This document shows, in pieces, positions 50,111 through 59,007 of a stretch of 64,000 nucleotides of DNA (the stretch's first letter is position 1; the number at the start of each line of letters is the position of its first letter). The notes beneath the pieces were generated by a model. The model did not search any database. It was not told the origin of the DNA and saw nothing but the letters and a program-made list of their open reading frames with translations. This stretch comes from Isosphaera sp. Its GTDB lineage: Bacteria > Planctomycetota > Planctomycetia > Gemmatales > Gemmataceae. Made by a program: the position numbers and the translations under genes. The DNA is taken from the NCBI GenBank assembly GCA_013822345.1, contig PNKH01000031.1, forward strand, positions 1-64,000. The letters run 5' to 3'.

Positions 50111-53071
50111 ATGTCGGCCCGCGCACTGATCGGGGTCCTGGTCGCCGGGTCGGCCGCGGTCGGCCTCGCCTTCTACGCCCCGTGGGCCGGCAAACCGGCC
50201 GCCGACGCGCCGAAGGCCGAGGCCCGCAAGCCGCTGACCACGTCGAAGGTGACCGGGTCGCCGGAGCCGCCGCCGCCGTTCAAGGCCGCCCGCGTCTTCC
50301 CGAACGTCGCGTTCAAGCACCCGCTCCTGATCGCCCGCTGCCCCGGCACCGACCGCCTGTTCGTCGGCGAGCGGGAGGGGAAGCTGTTCTCGGTCAAGCC
50401 CGGCCCGGACGCCAAGGCCGACCTGTTCTTCGACCTCCCGAAGGAGTTCAAGACGCTCGACCGGCTCCCGACCGCCAAGGGCCTCCACGAGCTGTACGGC
50501 CTGGCCTTCCACCCGAAGTTCGAGCAGAACCGCTACTGCTACGTGTTCTACACCCTCCAGGCCAAGGACCCGAAGGTCCACAAGCTGCCGGACGGGTCGC
50601 GGCTGTCGCGGTTCACCGTCACCAAGACCGACCCGCCGCGGATCGACCCGGACAGCGAGGAGATCTTACTCACCTACCTCCAGGGCGGGCACAACGGCGG
50701 CGACCTCCACTTCGGCCCCGACGGCTACCTGTACGTGACCACCGGCGACGCCGCCAACCCGAACCCGCCGGACCCGCTCGGCACCGGCCAGGACTGCACC
50801 GACCTCCTGTCCTCGATCCTGCGGATCGACGTGGACCGCGCCGACCCGGGGCTGAAGTACGCCGTCCCGAAGGACAACCCGTTCGTCGGGGTGAAGGACG
50901 TGCGGCCGGAGATCTGGTCCTACGGGTACCGCAACCCGTGGCGGATGAGCTTCGACCGGCAGACCGGCGACCTGTGGGTCGGGGACGTCGGGTGGGAGCT
51001 GTGGGAGACCGTCCACAAGGTGGAGAAGGGGTCGAACGGCGGGTGGAGCATCGTCGAGGGGCGGCAGCCGATCAAGACGAGCCAGAAGATCGGCCCGACG
51101 CCGATCCTGCCGCCGGCGATCGAGCTGCCGCACACCATCGCGGCGAGCGTGACCGGCGGGTACGTCTACCGCGGGAAGAAGTTCCCGGACCTGGTCGGCG
51201 CCTACGTGTTCGGCGACTGGGAGACGCGGCGGGTGTGGGGCGCCCGGTTCGAGAACGGCCGGCTGAAGGAGATGCCGGAGGTGATGAAGCCGTCGGTCCG
51301 GGTGGTGGCGTTCGGGGAGGACAACGCCGGCGAACTCTACTTCCTCGACTTCGACACCGGGGCGATGTACACGCTGGAGCGGAACGAAGCGGCCGGGGCG
51401 AACAGCAACTTCCCGCGGAAGCTGTCCGACACCGGCCTGTTCACCGCCGACCACGCCCCGGCCGACGGGCTGATCGCGTTCCGGCCGAACGCCCCGCAGT
51501 GGCAGGACGGGGCGACCGCCGAGCACTACGCCGCGTTCCCCGGGGCCGGCAGCATGAGCCTGTTCGAGAAGCCGCGGCCGCTGCCCGGCCAGGTCCACTG
51601 GCACGACTTCCGGACGCAGTTCCCGAAGGACACGGTGCTGGTCAAGACGCTCTCCGTGCCCGCCGCGGACGGGAGGGCGAAGCGGGTCGAGACGCAGCTC
51701 CTGCACCACGACGGCGAGGACTGGCGCGGGTACACCTACGCGTGGCGCGACGACCAGACGGACGCCGACCTGGTCCCGGCGGACGGGGCCGAGAAGGTGT
51801 TGCGGGTGGCGGACCCGGTCCACCCCGGCGGCGCCCGCGAGCAGGTGTGGACCTTCCACAGCCGGACCCAGTGCCTGACCTGTCACAACACCTGGGCCGA
51901 GTACGCGCTGGCGTTCAACCCGGCCCAACTGAACGGCCCCGGCGCCGGCCGGCACGGCCGGCCGAATCAGCTCGTCCGGTTCATGGCCGAGGGGATCATC
52001 CGCCGCGTCGCCCCGGACGACAAGCCGCTCCCGGCGTGGGACGACGCGGAGGCGGCGAAGCAGCAGTCGCTGGTCGATCCCGCGCACGCCGGCGACCTCG
52101 ACCGCCGGGCGCGCAGCTACCTGCACGCGAACTGCGCCCACTGCCACCGGTTCGGCGGGGGCGGCGGGGGGGTGGTGCTGGAACTGGAGGCGTTCCGCGA
52201 ACTGAAGGACACGCACACGCTGGACGCCGCCCCGCGGCAGGGCGACTTCGGGCTGCCGGACGCGAAGCTGATCGCCCCCGGCGACCCGCACCGCAGCGTC
52301 CTGTACTACCGGATGGCGAAGTTCGGCCGCGGGCGGATGCCGCACCTCGGGTCGGAGCACCCGGACCCGCTCGCCCTCGACCTGGTCGACACCTGGCTGC
52401 GGTCGCTCGGCAAGGCGCCGGCCGCGCCGCCTCCGGCGAACGCGGCCGGGCTGCCGGACGGGTTGAAGTCGGTCGGGGCGGCGCTGCCGTTCGCCCGGGC
52501 GTTCCCGCGGCCGGAGTTCGGGCCGTCGCGCGGGGCGGTGGTGGCGGCGGTCGGGAAGCTGGAGCCGGGGCCGGTGCGGGAACTGTTCGACGGGTACCTG
52601 CCGCCGGACCCGAAGGGGCGGAAGCTCGGGGCGGCCCCGCGGCCGGCGGCGATCTTGGGGCTGGCCGGCGACGCGGCGCTGTTCTTCGCCAAGGAGGCGA
52701 AGTGCGCGACGTGCCACAAGGTCGGTGACCGGGGGGTGTCGGTCGGCCCGGACTTCACCGCGATCGGCAAGACGCGGACGAAGGCCGAACTCCTGGAAGG
52801 GCTGTTGCAGCCGTCAGTGCGGGTCGACCCGCAGTTCGCCGCGTACCTGGTGCGGACGAAGGACGAGAAGGCGGTGACCGGGCTGCTGGTGCGGCGCGAC
52901 GAGAAGGGGGTGGTGGTCCGCGACGCGGAGAACAAGGAGCACGCGTTCGCGGCGGCGGACGTGGAGTCGGTCGCCCCGTCGCGGCTGTCGCTGATGCCGG
53001 ACGGGCTGGTCGCCGGGTGGACGGCGCAGGAGGCGGCCGACGTGATCGAGTACCTGGCCACCCGGAAGTGA
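50111..53071 (+). CDS. PQQ-type sugar dehydrogenase fused to cytochrome c motifs
   Basis: A 986-residue exported protein. After a signal anchor (ALIGVLVAGSAAVGLAFY) comes a six-bladed beta-propeller like soluble glucose/sorbosone dehydrogenases: YGLAFHPKFEQNRYCYVFYT, GGDLHFGPDGYLYVTTGD, IWSYGYRNPWRMSF and VTGGYVYRGKKF. The second half carries three heme-binding CxxCH motifs: CLTCH, CAHCH and, near the end, CATCH with the late RLSLMPDGLVAGW. It presumably oxidises a sugar or other alcohol and passes electrons to c-type hemes. The ATG at 50111 follows GGAGG. This fusion type is widespread in Planctomycetes. Confidence 0.88.
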   Translation: MSARALIGVLVAGSAAVGLAFYAPWAGKPAADAPKAEARKPLTTSKVTGSPEPPPPFKAARVFPNVAFKHPLLIARCPGTDRLFVGEREGKLFSVKPGPDAKADLFFDLPKEFKTLDRLPTAKGLHELYGLAFHPKFEQNRYCYVFYTLQAKDPKVHKLPDGSRLSRFTVTKTDPPRIDPDSEEILLTYLQGGHNGGDLHFGPDGYLYVTTGDAANPNPPDPLGTGQDCTDLLSSILRIDVDRADPGLKYAVPKDNPFVGVKDVRPEIWSYGYRNPWRMSFDRQTGDLWVGDVGWELWETVHKVEKGSNGGWSIVEGRQPIKTSQKIGPTPILPPAIELPHTIAASVTGGYVYRGKKFPDLVGAYVFGDWETRRVWGARFENGRLKEMPEVMKPSVRVVAFGEDNAGELYFLDFDTGAMYTLERNEAAGANSNFPRKLSDTGLFTADHAPADGLIAFRPNAPQWQDGATAEHYAAFPGAGSMSLFEKPRPLPGQVHWHDFRTQFPKDTVLVKTLSVPAADGRAKRVETQLLHHDGEDWRGYTYAWRDDQTDADLVPADGAEKVLRVADPVHPGGAREQVWTFHSRTQCLTCHNTWAEYALAFNPAQLNGPGAGRHGRPNQLVRFMAEGIIRRVAPDDKPLPAWDDAEAAKQQSLVDPAHAGDLDRRARSYLHANCAHCHRFGGGGGGVVLELEAFRELKDTHTLDAAPRQGDFGLPDAKLIAPGDPHRSVLYYRMAKFGRGRMPHLGSEHPDPLALDLVDTWLRSLGKAPAAPPPANAAGLPDGLKSVGAALPFARAFPRPEFGPSRGAVVAAVGKLEPGPVRELFDGYLPPDPKGRKLGAAPRPAAILGLAGDAALFFAKEAKCATCHKVGDRGVSVGPDFTAIGKTRTKAELLEGLLQPSVRVDPQFAAYLVRTKDEKAVTGLLVRRDEKGVVVRDAENKEHAFAAADVESVAPSRLSLMPDGLVAGWTAQEAADVIEYLATRK

Positions 53072-53077
53072 CCCGCC

Positions 53078-53137
53078 GGTGGGCGAGGCACTCCTGCCTC
53101 GCTTGGACCGGGGTGAGGCAGGAGTGCCTCGCCCACC
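53078..53137. repeat. Inverted repeat, family I
   Basis: Perfect 23-base arms (53078-53100 and 53115-53137) with a 14-base loop. The core is GTGGGCGAGGCACTCCTGCC. It lies in the 79-base gap between the dehydrogenase and GNAT genes, both on the plus strand. Confidence 0.9.
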
Positions 53138-53150
53138 CGGAACCCGACCC

Positions 53151-53618
53151 ATGATCCGCCCCGCGACCCCCGCCGACATCCTGGACGTCGCCCGGCTCAT
53201 CCGCGAGCTGGCCGAGTACGAGCGCCTCCTCGACCGCGTGGTGCTCCGCGAGGACGACCTGCGCGACCACCTGTTCGGCCCGCGGCCGTTCGCCGAGGTG
53301 CTGCTCGCGGAGGACGCCGGCGCCGTCGCCGGGTTCGCCCTGTTCTTCCACAACTACTCGACGTTCGCCGGCAAGCCGGGGCTGTACCTCGAAGACCTGT
53401 TCGTCCGGCCGGGGTGCCGCGGGAAGGGTTACGGGAAAGCGCTCCTGGTCGCGCTGGCGAAGCTGGCGGTGGAGCGGGGTTGCGGCCGGGTGGAGTGGTC
53501 GGTGCTGAACTGGAACGAGCCGGCGATCCGGTTCTACGAGGCGGTCGGGGCGCGGCCGATGACCGAGTGGACCGGGTACCGGCTGACCGGCGACGCGCTG
53601 GCGAAGCTGGGCTCGTAG
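53151..53618 (+). CDS. GNAT family N-acetyltransferase, diamine acetyltransferase-like
   Basis: A 155-residue acetyltransferase. LYLEDLFVRPGCRGKGYGKA is motif A with the Q/RxxGxG/A acetyl-CoA loop. The following VERGCGRVEWSVLNWNEPAI and RFYEAVGARPMTEWTGYRL match spermidine/spermine-type and related small-amine acetyltransferases. The N-terminal IRPATPADILDVARLIRELA also fits. Its TAG stop lies in the first bases of repeat F copy 2. No strong Shine-Dalgarno is seen before the ATG. Confidence 0.88.
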   Translation: MIRPATPADILDVARLIRELAEYERLLDRVVLREDDLRDHLFGPRPFAEVLLAEDAGAVAGFALFFHNYSTFAGKPGLYLEDLFVRPGCRGKGYGKALLVALAKLAVERGCGRVEWSVLNWNEPAIRFYEAVGARPMTEWTGYRLTGDALAKLGS

Positions 53619-53709
53619 GGTGGGCCGAGCCGGGCTTTGACGGCGAGTCCCACCTTCTGTGGTGCCGCGGTGGGACTCGCGGGCGAAGCGCCCGCTCGGC
53701 CCACCCTAC
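53615..53709. repeat. Inverted repeat, family F (copy 2), carrying both flanking stop codons
   Basis: Arms of about 40 bases start with GTAGGGTGGGCCGAGC at both ends (53615 onward and its complement ending at 53709). The TAG at 53616-53618 ends the GNAT gene, and the TAG read on the minus strand at 53708-53706 ends the HisA-like gene. The arms diverge in the centre. A related copy is at 28696-28778. Confidence 0.88.
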
Positions 53710-54461
53710 CGCGGCACCCGGATGGCCCCGTCGTGTAGCGCCGACGCCACCAGCACCGCGTCCGCCCCGGCGTCGCCGAGCCGGTCCACGTCGGCCCAGC
53801 CCTTCACCCCGCCGCCGGCGATCAACTCGACATCGACCGCGGAGAACTCGGCCCGGATCGCCCGCAGCACGTCCTCGGTGCCGGCCCCGGTTCCAGTGCC
53901 TACCCGTGCCAGGTCGAGAACGATCAGCGCGCGGGCACCCAACCCCACCGCCACCCTCGCCAGCCCGACCGCGTCCCGGTCGTCGGTGACTCCCCAGTCC
54001 GCCCACTTCCCGAGCAGCCGACCGGCCTTCAGGTCGATGGAGAAGGCGACCGGCCGCGGCCCGGCGAACGCCAGTGTCTCGGCCAGGTGGCGCGGTTCCG
54101 ACGCGGTCTCCAGCCCGACCACCGGCCGGACGTTTGGCCTGTTCGGTAACAGCGCCGCCGGGCGCAGGTTGTTGATGCCGATGTCAACCCAGATCGGGTT
54201 CTTGTACACCCACAAGAGTTGGTCGACCCGCGGCGACACCTCCGAGCCGCCGCGGATGGCGTCGAGGTCGGCGACGTAGAACTCGGCCGCCCCGGCCAGG
54301 TGGAGCAGGTTGACCGCCACCTGGGTCGGGTGGACCGACCGCATCATCCGGCTTTCGATCGGGCGGTACTCGTCCCGCCGCCCGCCGACCGCCCGCACGA
54401 CCGCCCCGCCCATCACGTCGAGGACGGGGATGAGGCGCGGCGGGGGGCGTTTCTCGGCCAT
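53706..54461 (-). CDS. HisA/HisF-related TIM-barrel protein
   Basis: A 251-residue (beta/alpha)8 protein. [20 protein letters not shown] resembles the N-terminal strand of HisA, with an Asp at the catalytic position. [27 protein letters not shown] and [20 protein letters not shown] are HisA/F-like phosphate-loop regions. It differs from ordinary HisA (VGRDEY and unusual inserts) and no his gene is nearby, so it is probably the HisA-like paralogue seen in some methanopterin/C1-gene-bearing planctomycetes and methylotrophs (recollection, low certainty), not histidine synthesis proper. Confidence 0.72.
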   Translation of the reverse strand: MAEKRPPPRLIPVLDVMGGAVVRAVGGRRDEYRPIESRMMRSVHPTQVAVNLLHLAGAAEFYVADLDAIRGGSEVSPRVDQLLWVYKNPIWVDIGINNLRPAALLPNRPNVRPVVGLETASEPRHLAETLAFAGPRPVAFSIDLKAGRLLGKWADWGVTDDRDAVGLARVAVGLGARALIVLDLARVGTGTGAGTEDVLRAIRAEFSAVDVELIAGGGVKGWADVDRLGDAGADAVLVASALHDGAIRVPR

Positions 54462-54487
54462 CGGTCGGAAGATTCCGCCGGGTCGGG

Positions 54488-54516
54488 TTGGACGGTCCGG
54501 GGCAAAGGTTTATACT
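54488..54516 (+). promoter_or_regulatory. Sigma-70-like promoter of the rpsB operon
   Basis: TTGGAC (54488-54493) and TATACT (54511-54516) are 17 bases apart, the best promoter match in the window. Transcription would begin near 54523, leaving a leader of roughly 140 bases before the rpsB GTG at 54667, long enough for autoregulation by S2 of the kind known in other bacteria, though I cannot identify a specific fold. Confidence 0.65.
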
Positions 54517-54666
54517 ACTCGTTCCGAGTCGCCCGGGTCCGTCCCGGGTCGCTCGAACTGTTGCCCCAGAAACCGGGTTGGGGGCATTTCCTACCTCGTA
54601 CCGGAGGGTCCGCCACCTCATGCGACACACCTGCGTGATCGGTGCCGAGTCCTCGAAGGGGGTCGT

Positions 54667-55578
54667 GTGGCACTCGTAGACGTGAAGGCCCTGCTCGAAG
54701 CCGGCGTCCACTACGGCCACCGGGCCAGCAAGTGGAACCCGAAGATGCGGCCGTACATCTACGGCAAGCGGAACCTGATCCACATCATCGACCTCCGGGA
54801 AACCGTCCGCGGCCTGCTCCGCGCGTACAAGTACCTGTCGCAGGTCGTGGCCCGCGGCGGGCTGGTGATGTTCGTCGGGACCAAGCGGCAGGCGAAGGAG
54901 ATCGTCGAGCGGGAGGCCGGCCGGGCCGGGATGCCGTTCGTGTCGGAGCGGTGGCTCGGCGGCACCCTGACCAACTACCGGACCATCCGCAACCGGCTGA
55001 AGCGGCTGCAGGAGCTGGAGGCGATGTGGCTCCCGGCCGGGGCGAACCCGGCGAAGGAAGACCTGAACGGGTACATCGCCGGGCTGATGACCGAGGCCGG
55101 CAAGCTGGACCCGGCGAACGCCCCCGAGATGTCGGACATCCGGACGCACTCGAAGAAGATGATCTCGCACCTGAGCCGCGAGCTGCTCAAGATCCGGCGG
55201 AACCTGATGGGCATCCGGGACATGATCAAGCTCCCGGACGCGCTGGTCATCGTCGGCCCGAACAAGGAGCACATCGCGGTCAAGGAGGCGAAGCGGATGG
55301 GGGTGACCACCATCGCCCTGATCGACACCGACAGCGACCCGGACCCGGTCGACCTGCCGATCCCCGGGAACGACGACAGCATCCGGTCGATCGAGGTGGT
55401 GCTGGCGAAGCTGGCCGACGCCTGCCTGGAAGGCCGGGCCGCCCTGCCCCCGGAGCAGCAGGGGATGATCAAGCCCCGCCAGCCGGCCGCCCGCCCCGCG
55501 GCCCCCGCCCCGACCCCGGCCGCCCCGCCGGCCCCGGTCGGCGAGCCGAACCAGGCCCCCGCCCCGGCTGTCACCTGA
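54667..55578 (+). CDS. rpsB: 30S ribosomal protein S2
   Basis: A 303-residue S2 protein. [20 protein letters not shown] is the family N-terminus, followed by [18 protein letters not shown] and [20 protein letters not shown], then [20 protein letters not shown] and [20 protein letters not shown]. The Ala/Pro-rich tail after residue 265 (about 38 residues) is longer than usual. GTG at 54667 with AAGGGGG upstream is the start; earlier frames have no support. It is the first gene of rpsB-tsf. Confidence 0.97.
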   Translation: MALVDVKALLEAGVHYGHRASKWNPKMRPYIYGKRNLIHIIDLRETVRGLLRAYKYLSQVVARGGLVMFVGTKRQAKEIVEREAGRAGMPFVSERWLGGTLTNYRTIRNRLKRLQELEAMWLPAGANPAKEDLNGYIAGLMTEAGKLDPANAPEMSDIRTHSKKMISHLSRELLKIRRNLMGIRDMIKLPDALVIVGPNKEHIAVKEAKRMGVTTIALIDTDSDPDPVDLPIPGNDDSIRSIEVVLAKLADACLEGRAALPPEQQGMIKPRQPAARPAAPAPTPAAPPAPVGEPNQAPAPAVT

Positions 55579-55587
55579 CTGCGGTGC

Positions 55588-55698
55588 GCCCGGGGTTCAC
55601 ACCCCGGGCTATTACCTCCCCACCCCTTCGGGGTTCAAGACAAAGCCTGTAGCCCCGCAGGGGCGGCCAGCCAATAGCCCGGGGTGTCAACCCCGGGC
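55588..55698. repeat. Inverted repeat, family L
   Basis: Arms of 26 bases (55588-55613 and 55673-55698) with one mismatch and a 59-base loop that itself contains CCCCTTCGGGG and CCCCGCAGGGG hairpins. It lies between rpsB and tsf, which are normally close neighbours. Confidence 0.87.
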
Positions 55699-55736
55699 GG
55701 CCCGCCCCGGGACAGGAACGCGAACCGGAGACAGAC

Positions 55737-56594
55737 ATGGCGACGGTCACCCCGCAGATGGTGAAGCAGCTCCGCGACCGGACCGACCAGCCGATGGGGC
55801 TGTGCAAGCAGGCCCTCGACCAGAACGGCGGGGACATGGACAAGGCGGTCGACTGGCTGCGGAGCCAGAACAAGAACATGGGCGTCAAGCGGGAGGGGAA
55901 CGAGACCGCCGAGGGCCGGATCGGCGCGTTCTTCGACAACGCCGCCAAGACCGCCGCGCTCGTCGAGGTGCGGTGCGAGTCCGCCCCGTCGGCGAAGAGC
56001 GACCAGTTCATCGCCCTGGCCAACGACCTCGCCAAGTTCGCCGCCACCAGCAAGGCCGCCGACGTCCCGGCGATGCTGGTCGAGCCGCTCGGGAAGGGGA
56101 CCGTCCAGGACCGGATCAACGACGTGGTCGGCGTGATCCGGGAGAAGATGGTGCTCCACCGGTTCCGCAAGCTGGAGGGCGGCGTCTACGGGGCGTACGT
56201 CCACCACGACGGCACTGTAGGCGTGGTGGTCGAGTGCGAGGGGTCGGGCAAGCCGAACGACGAGCTGCTCAAGGACGTGGCCGCCCACGTCGCCGCCCTG
56301 AACCCGCCGTACGCCACCATCGCCGAGGTCCCGGCCGACGTGATGGCCAAGGAGGAGGGGTTGGTGAAGGCGGAGATGGACGCCGACCCGAAGAACGCCG
56401 GGAAGCCGGCCAACATCCTGGAGAAGATCGCCGGCGGCAAGCTCCGCACCCGGCTGGCCGAGGTCGTGCTGACCGAGCAGCCGATGGCGAACGCGGCGAA
56501 GTACCCGAACACCTCGGTCGGGGCGGCCCTGCAGAAGGCGGGGCTGGCCCCGGTCCGGGTCGTCCGGTTCAAGGTCGGGGCCGTGGCCCTGTAA
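55737..56594 (+). CDS. tsf: Elongation factor Ts
   Basis: A 285-residue EF-Ts, the guanine nucleotide exchange factor for EF-Tu. VTPQMVKQLRDRTDQPMGLC plus KQALDQNGGDMDKAVDWLR is the N-terminal EF-Tu-binding module, and DNAAKTAALVEVRCESAPSA and later KLEGGVYGAYVHHDGTVGVV are EF-Ts core strands. The TDQPMGLC region replaces the common TGAGMMDC, keeping Cys. GGAGA precedes the ATG. It follows rpsB as usual, but repeat L separates them. Confidence 0.95.
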   Translation: MATVTPQMVKQLRDRTDQPMGLCKQALDQNGGDMDKAVDWLRSQNKNMGVKREGNETAEGRIGAFFDNAAKTAALVEVRCESAPSAKSDQFIALANDLAKFAATSKAADVPAMLVEPLGKGTVQDRINDVVGVIREKMVLHRFRKLEGGVYGAYVHHDGTVGVVVECEGSGKPNDELLKDVAAHVAALNPPYATIAEVPADVMAKEEGLVKAEMDADPKNAGKPANILEKIAGGKLRTRLAEVVLTEQPMANAAKYPNTSVGAALQKAGLAPVRVVRFKVGAVAL

Positions 56595-56626
56595 CCCATA
56601 CCCACTCATCCGACGGGACCATTCCG

Positions 56627-56923
56627 ATGCCTCATACCGCGAGCGCCGGGAAGCGGCTCCGCAAGTCCGAGAAGCGGCGGCGGCAGAACCGCACGGCCGC
56701 GAAGAAGATCAAGCTCCAGCGGCGGGCGGCCGCCGAGGCCATCCAGGGCGGGGACGCCGCCGCGGTCGCGACCGCGTTCAAGGCCACCCAGGCGGTGCTC
56801 GACCGGGCCGGGGCGAAGGGGTACATCCACCCGAACAAGGCGGCCCGGTTGAAGTCGCGGCTGGTGAAGCGGATGCGGGCCGCCGCGGCCGCCCCGCCGA
56901 AGGCGGACGCCGCAAAGAAGTGA
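56627..56923 (+). CDS. rpsT: 30S ribosomal protein S20
   Basis: A 98-residue very basic protein. MPHTASAGKRLRKSEKRRRQ, NRTAAKKIKLQR and the C-terminal IHPNKAARLKSRLVKRM are clear S20 signatures. The Ala/Lys tail (AAAAAPPKADAAKK) is slightly long. It is 32 bases after tsf, an unusual place; in many bacteria pyrH and frr follow tsf. The stop codon is one base from repeat M. Confidence 0.93.
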   Translation: MPHTASAGKRLRKSEKRRRQNRTAAKKIKLQRRAAAEAIQGGDAAAVATAFKATQAVLDRAGAKGYIHPNKAARLKSRLVKRMRAAAAAPPKADAAKK

Positions 56924-56924
56924 G

Positions 56925-57019
56925 AGGATTTCAGATTGCAGATTTGTGATTGACGATTGAAAGACCGGAAGTCGCTGTGTCTTTCAATCGTCAATCACAA
57001 ATCTGCAATCTGAAATCCT
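56925..57019. repeat. AT-rich inverted repeat, family M
   Basis: Perfect 40-base arms (56925-56964 and 56980-57019) with a 15-base loop. The arms are AT-rich (AGGATTTCAGATTGCAGATT at the start), in sharp contrast to the GC-rich surroundings. They fill the convergent gap between rpsT and purB, and the purB stop codon (57020-57018) overlaps the right end. Confidence 0.95.
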
Positions 57020-58478
57020 AGACGTGCAGTTCCGCCGTCATCCCGACCGCCCCGGCGTACCGCTTCCGAACCGGCTCGACGTGGTCCGCCAGGAACTCGT
57101 CCACCTGCTCCGGCGCCCGGCCGACGTACTGCCGCGGTTCGAGCGTCGCGGCGAAGTCGACCTTCCCGAACGCCGGCTCGGCCCTCAACCGGTCGAACAA
57201 CTCCGCCGCCGAACCGGTGCCGTCCTTGACCCGCGCCGTCACCGCGTGGCTGTGCGTCCGCACCAACTCGTGGACCTCCTGCCGGTCGCCGCCGGCCCGC
57301 ACCGCCGCCATCATCAGGTTCTCCGTGGCGACGTACGGCAGGTAGTCGCGGACATTCCGACCGACCACCTCGCGGTTCACCGCCAGCCCGTTCGCCAGGT
57401 TCAGCGCGATCCGCAGGACGGCGTCGGCGGCGAGGAACGCCTGCGGGAGGTACAGCCGCCGGCACGCGCTGTCGTCGAGCGTCCGTTCCAGCCACTGCGT
57501 CGCGGCCGTGTCCGCGGCCATCGACGGCAGGCCGATCAGGTATCGCGACAGCGAGCACATCCGCTCGGCCCGCATCGGGTTCCGCTTGTACGCCATCGCG
57601 CTCGACCCGACCTGGTCCGCCTCGAACGGCTCGTCCACCTCCTGCCGGTGGGCGAGCAGCCGCAGGTCGGTGCCCCACTTGTGCGCCGACTGGGCGAGGC
57701 CGCCGAGGGCGTCGAGGATCTGGGAGTCGATCTTCCGCGGATATGTCTGGCCGGTGACCGGGACGACCCGGGCGAACCCGGCCTTCCGGGCGACGAGGCG
57801 GTCGAGCTTCTTCACCTTCTCGTGGTCGCCGCGGAACAGGGCCAGAAAGCTCGCCTGCGTCCCGGTTGTCCCCTTCGCCCCGCGGAACGGCAGCTCGTCG
57901 CGCCGCCGCTCCAGCTCGTGCAGGTCGAGCACCAGGTCGTAGACCCACAGGCACGCCCGCTTACCGACGGTCGTCAACTGGGCCGGCTGGAAGTGCGTGA
58001 ACCCGAGCGTCGGCTCGGCCTTCCAGGTCGCGGCGAACCGGCCGAGGGCGTCGACGACGGCGGCGAGCGTCTCGCACACCTGGTGGAGGCTCTCGCGCAT
58101 CAGGATGAGGTCGGCGTTGTCGGTGACGAAGCAGGAGGTGGCGCCGAGGTGGATGATGTCGCGGGCGGCGGGGGCGGCCTCGGCGAACGTCTCGATGTGG
58201 GCCATCACGTCGTGCCGCTTCTTCCGCTCCCACTCGGCGGCGCGGGCGAGGTCGGCGTCGTCGAGGTGGGCGCGGAGGGCGGCCAGCTGCTCGGGCCGGA
58301 CGCGCGGCGAGGTGCCGTCGTCGGCCGGCAGCCCGAGTTCGGCCTGGGCCTCGGCCAGCGCCAACCACAGCCGCCGCCACGTCCGGATCTTGCGGACCGG
58401 CCCCCACCGCTCGCTCATCGCCTTCGAGGCGTACCGGCCGATCAGCGGGTTGTCGTACACGTCGGGCGGGGTGGTCAT
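57018..58478 (-). CDS. purB: Adenylosuccinate lyase
   Basis: A 486-residue fumarase-superfamily lyase acting twice in purine synthesis (SAICAR to AICAR, adenylosuccinate to AMP). The signature SSAMAYKRNPMRAERMCSL carries the catalytic Ser loop; GATSCFVTDNADLILMRESL and GFTHFQPAQLTTVGKRACL hold the other conserved regions. Length is typical of the eukaryote-like PurB subgroup. The gene is alone on the minus strand, with a GATAAT-like -10 (58577-58582, minus) about 100 bases upstream. Confidence 0.93.
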   Translation of the reverse strand: MTTPPDVYDNPLIGRYASKAMSERWGPVRKIRTWRRLWLALAEAQAELGLPADDGTSPRVRPEQLAALRAHLDDADLARAAEWERKKRHDVMAHIETFAEAAPAARDIIHLGATSCFVTDNADLILMRESLHQVCETLAAVVDALGRFAATWKAEPTLGFTHFQPAQLTTVGKRACLWVYDLVLDLHELERRRDELPFRGAKGTTGTQASFLALFRGDHEKVKKLDRLVARKAGFARVVPVTGQTYPRKIDSQILDALGGLAQSAHKWGTDLRLLAHRQEVDEPFEADQVGSSAMAYKRNPMRAERMCSLSRYLIGLPSMAADTAATQWLERTLDDSACRRLYLPQAFLAADAVLRIALNLANGLAVNREVVGRNVRDYLPYVATENLMMAAVRAGGDRQEVHELVRTHSHAVTARVKDGTGSAAELFDRLRAEPAFGKVDFAATLEPRQYVGRAPEQVDEFLADHVEPVRKRYAGAVGMTAELHV

Positions 58479-58695
58479 GACGTGAGGGATTCCCGTCGGG
58501 TTTCGGGTGCGGTGCGAAAGGCGTGCGGAATACTTGGCGGGGCCGCACCGGGCGTGCCAGGCGGTGCGACGCGACGATTATCTTAGACCCGGCGGCCGGA
58601 TCGGGGCCGGTCGGTCGGCGCGGGCCGGGTTCGTGGGGCAGACTCCACCCGACAGGAAGCCCGGCCGCGCCGGGCGCCGGTAAGGAGTACCGACC

Positions 58696-59007
58696 ATGCT
58701 GACGACGTGGCTCTTGCGGCTCGGGACCGCGGCCCTGGCGGTCGCCCTGTGGGCCGGGACCGGGCCGACCGCGTCCGCGGCCGACGAGCCGACCCTGCCG
58801 CGGTTCTACTACTACCCGTACTACTACTACCCGCACAGCTACTGGCCGCAGAACAGCCCGCAGTGGCCGGAGCCGAAGGGGCACCCGTACGTCCGCCCGC
58901 CGGCGTACCAGGCGTACCCGCCGTTCAAGGAGCCGGGCTGGCGGTACGAGCTGTTCACCCCGATGAAGTACTACCGCGGGAACCACTTCTGGCTCGACCA
59001 GTTCTGA
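58696..59007 (+). CDS. Small exported tyrosine/proline-rich protein
   Basis: A 103-residue protein. A signal peptide (LLRLGTAALAVALWAGTGPT) is followed by an unusual Tyr/Pro-rich mature part: RFYYYPYYYYPHSYWPQN, YVRPPAYQAYPPFKEPGWRY and PMKYYRGNHFWLDQF. I have seen similar short proteins in Gemmataceae annotations but know of no function. AAGGAG precedes the ATG. Its last 37 bases overlap the convergent RHH/zinc protein gene. Confidence 0.8.
   Translation: MLTTWLLRLGTAALAVALWAGTGPTASAADEPTLPRFYYYPYYYYPHSYWPQNSPQWPEPKGHPYVRPPAYQAYPPFKEPGWRYELFTPMKYYRGNHFWLDQF

Noticed and set aside
53706-54461. Calling this gene hisA
   Set aside because: Motifs are only HisA-like, with unusual segments and no histidine genes nearby, so a general family name is safer.
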